Source: Pedobacter cryotolerans
GTDB lineage: Bacteria; Bacteroidota; Bacteroidia; Sphingobacteriales; Sphingobacteriaceae
Length of the DNA: 64,000 bases
Assembly (NCBI RefSeq): GCF_005116475.1
Contig: NZ_SWBO01000009.1
Coordinates: 94,167-158,166, forward strand
Direction: 5' to 3'
Of this stretch, positions 33,751 to 44,096 are shown one piece after another. The position numbers and the translations under genes were made by a program. The first letter of the stretch is position 1. Every line of letters begins with the position of its first letter. Below the pieces are notes generated by a model that searched no databases, had not been told where the DNA came from, and saw nothing but the letters and a program-made list of their open reading frames with translations.

Positions 33751-35400
33751 ATGAAGTTCGAAATGTTAAAAGATAAGTCGTCAATCATCAAAGTAATTGG
33801 TGTTGGAGGCGGTGGAGGTAATGCGGTAAACCATATGTACCGTCAAGGAATTACGGGTGTAGACTTTATTATTTGTAATACTGATGCGCAAGCATTAGAG
33901 TTTAGTCCTATTCCGAACAAGGTACAATTGGGTGCTAGCTTAACCGAAGGTATGGGTGCTGGTGCACAACCTGAGGTAGGTAAAAACTCTGCTATAGAAA
34001 ATATTGACGACATTAAAGCAATGTTGGGCAGTACCACTAAAATGCTTTTTATTACCGCTGGTATGGGTGGTGGTACGGGTACTGGTGCAAGTCCTATCAT
34101 TGCTAAGGCAGCTAAAGAATTAGGCATTTTAACAGTAGCTATCATTACAACTCCTTTTGCTTTTGAAGGTAAAAGACGTAAAATGCAAGCTGATGATGGA
34201 ATGGAAGAGTTGAAGAAATATGTTGATTCTTACCTAGTGATTTCTAATGATAGGTTACGTGAAATTTTTGGAAACTTAACTTTAGGTTCAGCTTTTGCCC
34301 AAGCAGATGATATTTTAACAACTGCTGCCAAAGGTATTGCAGAGATTATTACTGTGCCTGGTTACATCAACGTTGATTTTAAAGATGTAAGCACTGTAAT
34401 GAAAGATAGCGGTGTTTCTATCATGGGTAGTTTCTCTGCTGATGGTGAAAACAGAGCTTTAGTTGCCGTAGAAGGTGCCTTAGCTTCGCCATTATTAAAA
34501 GATAATGAAATTGAAGGTGCTAGATACATCTTATTAAATATCAGTTCTGGCTTGCGTGAAGTAACGATGGATGAAGTTTCGATCATTACAGATTACATTC
34601 AGGATAAAGCGGGTTTATCTGCAGATTTAATCTGGGGTAACTGTATCGATGAGAATTTAGGTGATAATTTATCAGTAACAATAATTGCAACGGGTTTTCA
34701 AACTACAGAGCAAAGAGCGAAAGATAAAGAAAATGTTAAAAAGATTTCTTTATTAACGCCAGAAGAAGCTCCGCTAGTTAGACCAGTTGAACCTGTAAAT
34801 TCTTTTATAGAAGCTAAACCGCAACCGATTAGCAATGAGCCTGTTTTAAAAGCTCAAGAAGAGAAACAACAATCAGATTTATTTGGTGATTTATTTAATT
34901 TAAGCAGACCAGCAAAAGCTGAAGAGCCAACTAATCAAAATGCAGTTGTGCACCATTTGGTTGAAGAAGAAACGCAAACTAACGAGGCTCAAGAATCTGG
35001 CTTTGAGTTTGAAGTTAAAGTTTCTGAAACTGAATTTGTGTTTGAAACTCCTGTAGCCAATTTTGATGTTGAGGAAGAGATTATACCAACTCACGCTGCT
35101 CCTGTAAAAGAAGAAGTTGTTGGTTTAGATGATCACCAAAATGATGACTCTATTGAAGATCAGTTGAAAAAATCTAAAGAAAGAATTTTAAAACTGAAAG
35201 ATTTAAGTATGAAACTGCGTACCACTAACGGTTTGCAAGAATTAGAAAATGAACCTGCTTACAAACGTAAACAAATGCAATTGCAGCAAGTTCAACATTC
35301 TTCAGAGTCGCAAGTTTCGAGGTTTACATTAAGTAATGATGAAGATGGTTCTACTGAGATTAGACCAAACAATTCATTTTTACATGATAATGTTGATTAA
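33751..35400 (+). CDS. ftsZ: Tubulin-like division protein FtsZ with long C-terminal linker
   Basis: This 549-residue GTPase polymerises into the Z ring. The GTP-binding tubulin signature GGGTGTG is at residues 106-112 after IKVIGVGGGGGNAVNHM at the N-terminus. The T7-loop equivalent is NVDFKDVSTVM near residue 207. The GTPase core ends around residue 320. A variable tail of about 230 residues follows, rich in Glu, Pro and Gln, which is much longer than in E. coli FtsZ (383 residues overall). The last residues (EIRPNNSFLHDNVD) may hold the FtsA-binding peptide. An intrinsic terminator follows, closing the cluster. Confidence 0.96.
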   Translation: MKFEMLKDKSSIIKVIGVGGGGGNAVNHMYRQGITGVDFIICNTDAQALEFSPIPNKVQLGASLTEGMGAGAQPEVGKNSAIENIDDIKAMLGSTTKMLFITAGMGGGTGTGASPIIAKAAKELGILTVAIITTPFAFEGKRRKMQADDGMEELKKYVDSYLVISNDRLREIFGNLTLGSAFAQADDILTTAAKGIAEIITVPGYINVDFKDVSTVMKDSGVSIMGSFSADGENRALVAVEGALASPLLKDNEIEGARYILLNISSGLREVTMDEVSIITDYIQDKAGLSADLIWGNCIDENLGDNLSVTIIATGFQTTEQRAKDKENVKKISLLTPEEAPLVRPVEPVNSFIEAKPQPISNEPVLKAQEEKQQSDLFGDLFNLSRPAKAEEPTNQNAVVHHLVEEETQTNEAQESGFEFEVKVSETEFVFETPVANFDVEEEIIPTHAAPVKEEVVGLDDHQNDDSIEDQLKKSKERILKLKDLSMKLRTTNGLQELENEPAYKRKQMQLQQVQHSSESQVSRFTLSNDEDGSTEIRPNNSFLHDNVD

Positions 35401-35418
35401 TAAATAAAATAAAAATTT

Positions 35419-35451
35419 AAAGCCTTAGCAATGTGTTGTTAAGGCTTTTTT
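35419..35451 (+). terminator. Intrinsic terminator after ftsZ
   Basis: AAAGCCTTAGCAA pairs with TTGTTAAGGCTTT (one G-T wobble) around a TGTG loop, followed by a run of T. It lies 19 bases after the ftsZ stop and should end the division-cluster transcript. Confidence 0.85.
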
Positions 35452-35460
35452 GTAAAATAA

Positions 35461-35640
35461 CCTAAACTGGTACGCTGTTTTTTGCATGAGGGATAGCAGT
35501 GGAAATCCTTTTGGCATTTTATCCAGCGAATGCGATGGTACCAAAAGATTGCCTGCTTGCGGTAGGCAGGAAATGAATAACCCGACCCTTGCGCAGCTTG
35601 GAGCATGTCCCAAGTTCAGTCAACAGTTTGTAGTTTAAGC
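35461..35640. other. Possibly structured, less AT-rich intergenic segment
   Basis: No protein gene is supported here. The segment is visibly richer in G and C than its surroundings. It has several self-complementary stretches, for example CCTTTTGG near 35508 facing CCAAAAG near 35538, and GCCTGC...GCAGGC around 35551-35570. I have an impression that GCATGAGGGATAGCAGTGGAA-like sequence recurs in related genomes. It may be a dispersed repeat or a small structured RNA; I found no tRNA fold in it. Confidence 0.35.
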
Positions 35641-35726
35641 AGAAAGACAATATTTACACCTTGTTAAATAGCGATTTAAAGCGTAAATTTGGCGCAAAAA
35701 ATAGATTACATTAAAACAATATAACA

Positions 35727-36968
35727 TTGGATATTTTCGATAAAGTAGCAAAACGCATGGGTCCGATAGGACAACACCAGAAATGGGCTCATGGATATTT
35801 CTCTTTTCCTAAATTGGAGGGAGAGATTGCACCACACATGCATTTTAGAGGTAAAAAACTTTTAGTTTGGAGCTTAAACAATTATCTAGGTTTAGCTAAT
35901 CACCCAGAGGTGAGAAAGGCTGATGAGCAAGGAGCAGCAGAATTTGGTATGGCATACCCAATGGGTGCTCGTATGATGTCTGGAAACTCTAAATATCATG
36001 AGCAATTAGAACAAGAATTAGCGGCTTTTGTAGGTAAACCGGATTCTTTCTTGCTAAACTTCGGTTACCAAGGCATGGTTTCTATTATTGATGCTTTAGT
36101 AGATAGAAATGATGTGGTGGTTTATGATGGTGAATCTCATGCTTGTATAGTTGATGGTTTACGTTTACACATGGGCAAACGTTTTGTTTATAAACATAAT
36201 AATGTAGAAGATTGCCGCAAGCAGTTAGAAAGAGCAACTAAACTAGTTGAAACTACTGGTGGTGGTATTTTAGTGATTACTGAAGGTGTCTTTGGAATGT
36301 CGGGTGCCCAAGGAAAATTAAAAGAAATCATCGATTTGAAAAAGGAATTTAATTTCCGTTTGTTAATTGATGATGCACATGGTTTTGGTACAATGGGGCC
36401 AACTGGTGCAGGTACTCACGAAGCCCAAAACTGCATTGAAGGAGTTGATGTTTATTTCGCAACCTTTGCAAAATCGATGGCTGGTATTGGAGCATTTGTA
36501 GCCTCTACTGAAGAGTTAACCACTTATTTTAGGTACAATATGCGTTCTCAAACATACGCTAAAGCATTGCCTATGCCTATGGTAATTGGTTTGTTGAAGC
36601 GTTTAGAGCTTTTAAAAAATGCTCCTGAATTAAGAGAGAAGCTTTGGAAAGTAGCTACCACTTTACAGAACGGATTAAAAGAGAGGGGCTTTGATATTGG
36701 CGTTACCGATACAGTAGTTACGCCTGTTTTTCTGAAAGGTGAGTTATTAGAAGCAACTGCTTTAACAATGGATTTACGTGAAAATTATAATATTTTCTGT
36801 TCTATTGTTGTTTACCCAGTTATACCTAAAGGCATGATTGAGTTAAGGTTAATTCCTACTGCAGTACACTCGATGGAAGACGTGCAAACAACGCTTGATG
36901 CATTTAGTGAAGTGTCTGACAAACTGAAAAGTGGATACTATAAGGAAGCTAAAATCCCTGTAACATAG
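35727..36968 (+). CDS. Alpha-oxoamine synthase family PLP enzyme (serine palmitoyltransferase-like)
   Basis: This 413-residue PLP enzyme belongs to the family that condenses an amino acid with an acyl-CoA or acyl-ACP and loses CO2. The PLP lysine is Lys249 in TFAKSM; DDAHGFG (215-221) supplies the cofactor aspartate and histidine, and VVYDGESHACIVDG holds the ring-stacking histidine. Known relatives are serine palmitoyltransferase, cysteate acyltransferase (capnine synthesis), 2-amino-3-ketobutyrate ligase and BioF. Sphingobacteriaceae make sphingolipids, so a lipid role is my favoured reading, but the substrate cannot be fixed. Start is TTG 35727, since the next ATG (35757) would remove residues similar to those of homologs. 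A terminator follows. Confidence 0.85.
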   Translation: MDIFDKVAKRMGPIGQHQKWAHGYFSFPKLEGEIAPHMHFRGKKLLVWSLNNYLGLANHPEVRKADEQGAAEFGMAYPMGARMMSGNSKYHEQLEQELAAFVGKPDSFLLNFGYQGMVSIIDALVDRNDVVVYDGESHACIVDGLRLHMGKRFVYKHNNVEDCRKQLERATKLVETTGGGILVITEGVFGMSGAQGKLKEIIDLKKEFNFRLLIDDAHGFGTMGPTGAGTHEAQNCIEGVDVYFATFAKSMAGIGAFVASTEELTTYFRYNMRSQTYAKALPMPMVIGLLKRLELLKNAPELREKLWKVATTLQNGLKERGFDIGVTDTVVTPVFLKGELLEATALTMDLRENYNIFCSIVVYPVIPKGMIELRLIPTAVHSMEDVQTTLDAFSEVSDKLKSGYYKEAKIPVT

Positions 36969-36987
36969 GTTTTTATCAAAAAACTTT

Positions 36988-37026
36988 AAAAAATGCCCTC
37001 ACTTAACTGTAGAGGGCATTTTTTTT
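36988..37026 (+). terminator. Intrinsic terminator after the alpha-oxoamine synthase gene
   Basis: AAAATGCCCTC pairs with GAGGGCATTTT around an 11-base loop, followed by a T-tract, 19 bases after the stop codon. The remaining spacer to 37232 is AT-rich and probably holds the promoter of the next gene; TACTTTAG near 37172 resembles a -7 element with one mismatch. Confidence 0.88.
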
Positions 37027-37232
37027 ATAAGTGCATTTAAAGTATTGATTATTAATGTTTTAATATATTTTATTTTATATTCCCTTGTTTATAACCTACT
37101 TAAATGTGGAAAAAAACACCAATTTGACACTTTATTTTATCTTTAAAATATTTTTTTATTAAAATAATCCTCTTACTTTAGTATAAGAGTATTAATCAAA
37201 ACCTTAAAAAAGAACTAAAAAGTATTTTAAAA

Positions 37233-37409
37233 ATGAAAAAATTTGAAGAAGTTAAAGCACTTGTTGCAGCTTTAGAAGCTGATGCAGACAAATTCTACAA
37301 CAAAGCTAACAGCGCAGCTGGTACACGTGTACGTAAAGGTATGCAAGATTTAAAAAATTTAGCCCAAGCAATTCGCTTAGAGGTTCAAGAAACTAAAAAT
37401 AAAGCTTAA
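37233..37409 (+). CDS. Hc1-type histone H1-like small DNA-binding protein
   Basis: This 58-residue protein (MKKFEEVKALVAALEADADKF...) matches the short histone H1-like proteins widespread in Bacteroidota and related to chlamydial Hc1. It is almost all alpha-helical in prediction, with an acidic first half and a basic second half (GTRVRKGMQDLKNLAQAIRLE, then KNKA). It should bind DNA non-specifically and help compact the nucleoid. It is monocistronic: a terminator precedes it and another follows 17 bases after the stop. Regular use of common codons and a dedicated transcript suggest strong expression. Confidence 0.85.
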   Translation: MKKFEEVKALVAALEADADKFYNKANSAAGTRVRKGMQDLKNLAQAIRLEVQETKNKA

Positions 37410-37426
37410 TTAGCTTTCTCGTCTAA

Positions 37427-37463
37427 CAAAAAAAAAGCGCCATTAACCAAGGCGCTTTTTTTG
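37427..37463 (+). terminator. Intrinsic terminator after the Hc1-like gene
   Basis: AAAAAAGCGCC pairs with GGCGCTTTTTT around ATTAACCAA, with T-tracts on both strands, so it may also stop dapA transcription coming from the other side (dapA ends at 37525). Confidence 0.88.
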
Positions 37464-37524
37464 TTTTATCTAGTGATGATCAAATCAATTCTAGCAGTTT
37501 AATTAAATAACTTGATTGAAGTGG

Positions 37525-38400
37525 TTATAAATTTTTTAACTGTTTTGCAATACTATCAGTAAGTGTTGCCGAAGCTTTTACTAATGGCAACCTTACCACA
37601 TCATCGCAAATACTTAAAGTCTTTAATGCCGATTTAACACCTGCCGGATTTCCTTCAGCAAACATTAACCTTGTGATTTCTAATAAGCCTAGGTGTGCTG
37701 GTAAAGCTTCCGCATAATTTCCTTTTAAACAAAGTCTAATCATATCAGACAATTGCTTTGGCAAAGCATTTCCTAAAACGGAAATTACGCCAACAGCGCC
37801 AATAGAAATCATTGGCAACGCAATAGGATCATCTCCAGAAATTAGAAGAAAATCTTCAGGTTTGTCTCTCATAATGGCATTAAACTGCTCAAAATTTCCA
37901 CATGCTTCTTTTGTTGCAATGATATTTTTAAAATCATGAGCTAAACGACAGGTAGTCTCTGCACTCATATTGCTTCCAGTTCTACCAGGTACATTATACA
38001 ACATAATTGGCATTGCACTTAACTCACTTAAATATTTGTAATGCTGATAAATACCTTCTTGGGTTGGTTTGCTGTAATAAGGGCTAACCGATAATACTGC
38101 ACTATAATTGTTATTTTCAAAAGTTTTAATGGCATCGCCGATAACCAATGTATCATTGCCACCTATACCAGCAACCAATGGTAATCTACCATCATTAATT
38201 TCAGCAGTAAAATCCCACACCTTTTTCTTCTCATCCTTGCTTAATGTGGCTGTTTCGCCTGTTGTACCTAAGGATACAAGGTAATCTATACCTCCATCAA
38301 CCAAGTGATTGATCAGTTTTTTTAATCCCTGATAATCTACTGATCCGTCTGTGTTAAAAGGCGTAACTAATGCTACACCAGTACCGTGAAATTTGTTCAT
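37525..38400 (-). CDS. dapA: 4-hydroxy-tetrahydrodipicolinate synthase
   Basis: This 291-residue TIM-barrel enzyme condenses pyruvate with aspartate semialdehyde, the first committed step to diaminopimelate and lysine. The Schiff-base lysine is Lys164 in IATKEACGN. The catalytic tyrosine is Tyr135 in MLYNVPGRTG, and the GTTGET motif (45-50) provides the conserved threonines. Length is standard and the N-terminus (FHGTGVALVTPF) confirms the ATG. It supplies the DAP used by the DNPR-type MurE in this window. It faces the Hc1-like gene tail to tail. Confidence 0.96.
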   Translation of the reverse strand: MNKFHGTGVALVTPFNTDGSVDYQGLKKLINHLVDGGIDYLVSLGTTGETATLSKDEKKKVWDFTAEINDGRLPLVAGIGGNDTLVIGDAIKTFENNNYSAVLSVSPYYSKPTQEGIYQHYKYLSELSAMPIMLYNVPGRTGSNMSAETTCRLAHDFKNIIATKEACGNFEQFNAIMRDKPEDFLLISGDDPIALPMISIGAVGVISVLGNALPKQLSDMIRLCLKGNYAEALPAHLGLLEITRLMFAEGNPAGVKSALKTLSICDDVVRLPLVKASATLTDSIAKQLKNL

Positions 38401-38565
38401 TTTATATTAATTATTGATTTTTAAATGAGAGAATTTTTAATTTTGAATGATTGAATTTTGAATGAATGTTTACAAATAGCCCAACCCATTCCGTTATTCT
38501 GTCATTCCGTTATTCTCTCATTCCATTCTTCTATCATTTAATCCTTCTCTCATTCCATCCTTCTC
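38401..38565. repeat. Low-complexity and palindromic spacer between ligA and dapA
   Basis: The spacer contains GAATGATTGAATTTTGAATGA near 38443, related to the repeat at 23143-23213. It is followed by about 100 bases of repeated CTCATTCCATTCTT-like pyrimidine-rich units. The two parts are partly complementary. No reading frame or regulatory site is evident beyond this repeat structure. Confidence 0.55.
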
Positions 38566-40858
<2,293 letters not shown>

Positions 40859-41542
40859 TTAAAAATTAGTATTTAATTCTGTTTCAATCTCTTTAAAAAT
40901 AGTCATATAATCCTTTTCTAAAATTAATTTATACACCTCTAGCTGTTCGGTTAACAATGAGACCGTTTCTTCATCAAAAGGATCTGTCCATAAGCGCATG
41001 CAAATTCTTTGTAATGCATAACTGATATTCTCTAACTTTTGGTAACTCAATAAATACCTGCTCGATTTAAAGCTGGTTAAAAACTTAAAAAAGGGGTCTG
41101 TATTTTCTGCTCCGCTTGTAGTTAAAAATAGTTTTAGCACTTTATCATCAACGTTGTTTAAGTGATCGTAAAATGCATTGATATTTATTTTTCCATTTAT
41201 CACCAATAAATGATCTAATACCAACTCTACACCGATGTGAGCTAAAAACGATGGGCGAACTGGACTGTCATTTAATATAGGTAAAAGCAACTGCTTAAGC
41301 TTAGCCATTTCGTTAATGAAAAAATCAGAAGAATGAAAGATTTGATCAACTGCTAAGTGACGTTTCCAGCCATCAAGAATTTCATTTAAATTTTTATCGG
41401 CAATAAAAAGTTCTGGCTTTTTCTGGGGATATAAGTTCAGCTCTTTCTGTGCATTTTTTACAAAATCTGGCAAAACTGTTCCAATAACCATGTTAGAGTT
41501 TAAGTTGTTGCGCTCGAAATAATAATGCGAAAGAAAATTCAT
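40859..41542 (-). CDS. AcpH-like protein (ACP phosphodiesterase family, DUF479)
   Basis: This 227-residue protein resembles the acyl carrier protein phosphodiesterase AcpH, which removes phosphopantetheine from ACP. It begins MNFLSHYYFERNNLNSNMVIGTVLPDF, like the family's MNFLAH...GNLLxDF opening, and has FLAHIGVELVLDHLL, matching the central histidine/aspartate helix. The histidine and aspartate pairs fit an HD-like metal site. It is longer than E. coli AcpH (193 residues) and clearly divergent, so the actual substrate is uncertain. Neighbours, ligA and tyrS, give no functional clue. Confidence 0.65.
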   Translation of the reverse strand: MNFLSHYYFERNNLNSNMVIGTVLPDFVKNAQKELNLYPQKKPELFIADKNLNEILDGWKRHLAVDQIFHSSDFFINEMAKLKQLLLPILNDSPVRPSFLAHIGVELVLDHLLVINGKININAFYDHLNNVDDKVLKLFLTTSGAENTDPFFKFLTSFKSSRYLLSYQKLENISYALQRICMRLWTDPFDEETVSLLTEQLEVYKLILEKDYMTIFKEIETELNTNF

Positions 41543-41639
41543 TTTGTAAAGATAGTTTTTAGTTGGGAAGTTGAGAAGTCGGGAAGTTGTTGAGTTGGGA
41601 AGTTGTTGTTGCGATAAACTTTGGTGTATAGTCTTTCCG

Positions 41640-41700
41640 CTTTAGTCTTTGGTCTTTGAGCTTCATCTTTGGTCTTTCTGCTTTAGTCTTTCAGCTTAAT
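41640..41700. repeat. Tandem TCTTTGGTCTT-like repeats upstream of tyrS
   Basis: The motif GTCTTT with short variable tails (GG, GAGCTTCA, CTGCTTTA) recurs several times. It looks like degenerate tandem repeat sequence just upstream of the tyrS promoter region. No function is evident. Confidence 0.45.
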
Positions 41701-41704
41701 CTCT

Positions 41705-41712
41705 TATCTTTG
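41705..41712 (+). promoter_or_regulatory. Putative -7 promoter element of tyrS
   Basis: TATCTTTG matches the Bacteroidota TAnnTTTG consensus exactly and lies 19 bases before the tyrS ATG, implying a short leader. A good -33 TTG at the usual distance is not apparent. Confidence 0.5.
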
Positions 41713-41731
41713 CCCACCTAAAATAATAGAG

Positions 41732-43018
41732 ATGATTAATTTTGTAGAAGAATTGCGTTGGAGAGGTATGTTGCATGATATTATGCCAAATACTGAAGAA
41801 AAACTAAACGAGGGCATGACATCGGGATACATTGGTTTTGACCCTACAGCAGATTCGCTACATGTTGGTCATTTAACCCAAATCATGACTTTGATTCATT
41901 TTCAAAGGGCTGGTCATAAGCCATTTGCTTTAGTTGGCGGTGCTACTGGTATGGTAGGCGATCCATCTGGTAAATCTGATGAGCGTAACCTGCAAACGCC
42001 AGAAATGATTGAGCATAACCTACAAGGTATGAAAAAACAGCTAGCCAAATTTTTAAAATTTGAAGATGCTGGAAATGGTGCCGTTATGGTTAACAATGCC
42101 GATTGGTTTAAGGATATGAACTTATTTACATTTATTAGAGATGTAGGTAAGCATATTACTGTAAACTACATGATGGCAAAAGATAGCGTGAAAAGAAGAT
42201 TGGAAGGAGATTCTGGCCTGTCATTTACTGAGTTTTGCTACCAATTGATACAAGGTTACGATTTCTATTATTTATGGAAAAATAACAACTGTTTGGTGCA
42301 AATGGGAGGTTCTGATCAATGGGGGAATATTGTTACTGGTACAGAATTAATTAGAAGAAAAGACCAAGGAACAGCCTATGCCATAACTACTCAACTGATT
42401 AAAAAAGCTGATGGAACCAAATTTGGTAAAACAGAAAGTGGTGCAATTTGGTTAGATCCCGAAAAAACTTCGCCGTATAAATATTACCAATTTTGGTTAA
42501 ATGCTTCTGATGATGATGTGAAAAAGTGGATTAGAATTTTTACCTTAAAAACACAATCAGAAATTGAAACATTAGAAGTAGAGCACGATGCAGCACCACA
42601 TTTACGCATTTTGCAAAAAGCATTAGCTCAAGAAATTACCATTAAAACCCATTCTGAAGAAGCTTTAGAGACAGCTATTAAAACATCTGAGTTTTTGTTT
42701 GGTAACGGCGCATTAGAATTCTTAAAAACATTAGATTCAAAAAGCGTATTAGAAATGTTTGAAGGTGTACCACAATTTAAAATATCTAAAGCAGAACTTG
42801 CCGATGGAATTGATATCGCAACGCTTTTAGCTGAAAAAACAACTGTTTTCCCATCTAAAGGGGAGGTTAAGAAAACTATTCAAGGTGGCGGATTGAGCGT
42901 AAATAAAACAAAAGTAGCCGAAATTTTAGCGAGTTATTCGACACAAGATTTAATAAATGATGAATTTATCATCGTGCAAAAAGGAAAGAAAAACTATTTC
43001 TTATTGATTGCAGAATAA
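41732..43018 (+). CDS. tyrS: Tyrosyl-tRNA synthetase
   Basis: This 428-residue class I synthetase charges tRNA-Tyr. The HIGH-type motif is HVGHLTQ near residue 50, after GYIGFDPTADSL. The tyrosine-binding region includes QGYDFYYLW and the MGGSDQWGNI loop. The KMSKS-type loop is KFGKTESGAI near residue 230. A C-terminal S4-like RNA-binding domain ends the protein (GGLSVNKTKVAEI). Length is standard for the bacterial TyrS group. It is apparently monocistronic, with a terminator 55 bases after the stop. Confidence 0.97.
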   Translation: MINFVEELRWRGMLHDIMPNTEEKLNEGMTSGYIGFDPTADSLHVGHLTQIMTLIHFQRAGHKPFALVGGATGMVGDPSGKSDERNLQTPEMIEHNLQGMKKQLAKFLKFEDAGNGAVMVNNADWFKDMNLFTFIRDVGKHITVNYMMAKDSVKRRLEGDSGLSFTEFCYQLIQGYDFYYLWKNNNCLVQMGGSDQWGNIVTGTELIRRKDQGTAYAITTQLIKKADGTKFGKTESGAIWLDPEKTSPYKYYQFWLNASDDDVKKWIRIFTLKTQSEIETLEVEHDAAPHLRILQKALAQEITIKTHSEEALETAIKTSEFLFGNGALEFLKTLDSKSVLEMFEGVPQFKISKAELADGIDIATLLAEKTTVFPSKGEVKKTIQGGGLSVNKTKVAEILASYSTQDLINDEFIIVQKGKKNYFLLIAE

Positions 43019-43073
43019 ATAAAAAATGTTATCCAGAGCGTAGTCTTTGGATTTTTTATTTATCGAGAAAATA

Positions 43074-43107
43074 TAAATCCCAAGCTGAGAAGTTTGGGAT
43101 TTTTTTA
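43074..43107 (+). terminator. Intrinsic terminator after tyrS
   Basis: AAATCCCAA pairs with TTTGGGATTT around GCTGAGAAG, followed by T residues. It separates tyrS from the toxin-antitoxin promoter that starts within 20 bases. Confidence 0.8.
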
Positions 43108-43123
43108 AAATATTTTTTTAAAA

Positions 43124-43160
43124 TCAGACAAAATGTATATATTTGAGTATAATTGTCTGA
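43124..43160 (+). promoter_or_regulatory. Palindromic operator straddling the toxin-antitoxin promoter
   Basis: TCAGACAA (43124-43131) and TTGTCTGA (43153-43160) form a perfect 8-bp inverted repeat. Exactly between the arms lies TATATTTG (43138-43145), a perfect -7 element. The right arm ends one base before the antitoxin ATG. This is the expected layout of an autoregulatory operator bound by the antitoxin or the antitoxin-toxin complex. Confidence 0.7.
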
Positions 43161-43161
43161 A

Positions 43162-43641
43162 ATGAAAAGGAAAACCGAAGATAATCTAAAAGTTGAAGAA
43201 CCTATGGTAGCTTATGGCATAGCTAATTTTACACCTATGGTAGCCATGATGGGTAATCAATATGCAAACCCTTCAGATTTTGATTTGCTTAAGCTAGCAC
43301 GTAAAGGGATATCAAAAAAATCTTTATTGGCCTTAGCTAAACGAATATCCTTAACCATAGAAGAAGTAGCATCTGTATTACATATTTCAGAACGTACTTT
43401 ACAGCGTTACACTCCACAAACCTTAGTAAAAACAGAATATGCTGATAGAGCTATTGAATTGGCACTTTTATACGAGCGTGGCATAGAAGTTTTAGGAAGC
43501 GAAAGAGCTTTTAGTAGCTGGATTAAATCTCCCAATTATGCTTTGGGTGGCGAAATTCCATTTAATTTATTAGATACCAGAATTGGTTTTACTATGGTTT
43601 TAGATATTCTTGGTCGTATAGAGCATGGAATTTTTAGCTAA
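43162..43641 (+). CDS. Xre/MbcA/ParS-type antitoxin of a RES toxin pair
   Basis: This 159-residue protein has a helix-turn-helix-like N-terminal half (ISKKSLLALAKRISLTIEEVASVLHISERTLQRY) and a C-terminal DUF2384-type toxin-binding domain (ELALLYERGIEVLGSERAFSSWIKSPNYALGG, then LLDTRIGFTMVLDILGRIEHG). This is the standard antitoxin partner of RES toxins. I start at ATG 43162; a TTG at 43153 would lie in the operator arm. Its stop overlaps the toxin ATG (TAATG), so translation is coupled. It should bind the palindrome at 43124-43160 and cover the toxin active site. Confidence 0.92.
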   Translation: MKRKTEDNLKVEEPMVAYGIANFTPMVAMMGNQYANPSDFDLLKLARKGISKKSLLALAKRISLTIEEVASVLHISERTLQRYTPQTLVKTEYADRAIELALLYERGIEVLGSERAFSSWIKSPNYALGGEIPFNLLDTRIGFTMVLDILGRIEHGIFS

Positions 43642-44096
43642 TGTTGGTTTATAGAATTTCATCTCCAAAATATATTGAAGATTTAAGTGGTGCTGGCTCT
43701 AAGCAGTATGGTGCCCGATGGAATGATAAAGGTGTTGCCATGGTTTACTTTGCCGAAAGTAGAGCTATGGCTGTTATGGAAGTTTTAGTTCATTTACGTC
43801 CTGAAGACATAGATAAAGATTTTATTTTGGCCGAATTTGAAATTTCAGATGACAGTATTTTAACTATTAATATCAGCGATTTACCTGAAAGTTGGAAAGA
43901 GGAGAGTGAAGTTGAAACGTTAAAAGAAATTGGGAATAAGTTTATCAAAGAAAACAAGTTCTTAATAATGAAAGTTCCATCTGTAATTATAGAAGAAGAT
44001 TATAATTTAGTTTTCAATCCAAATCACCCTCACTCAAATAAAATTAAATTGATAGAAAAACGGATTTTTAAATTTGATGTTAGATTTAAAAACTAA
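43641..44096 (+). CDS. RES domain toxin (NAD-degrading)
   Basis: This 151-residue protein is a RES family toxin. Characterised members deplete NAD by hydrolysis or phosphorolysis in cells lacking antitoxin. The named residues are visible: arginines in VYRIS (Arg5) and ARWNDKG (Arg26), Glu47 in MAVMEVLVHL, and a serine in VPSVIIEEDYN, followed by FNPNHPH. The size and motif spacing look complete, so the toxin is probably active. It overlaps the antitoxin gene by one base. The convergent LuxE-like gene ends at the very next base. Confidence 0.92.
   Translation: MLVYRISSPKYIEDLSGAGSKQYGARWNDKGVAMVYFAESRAMAVMEVLVHLRPEDIDKDFILAEFEISDDSILTINISDLPESWKEESEVETLKEIGNKFIKENKFLIMKVPSVIIEEDYNLVFNPNHPHSNKIKLIEKRIFKFDVRFKN

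Noticed and set aside
35461..35640. tRNA or rRNA fragment in the segment after ftsZ
   Set aside because: I could not lay out a cloverleaf with a T-loop GTTCGA-type sequence or acceptor stem, and there is no rRNA-like conserved core.
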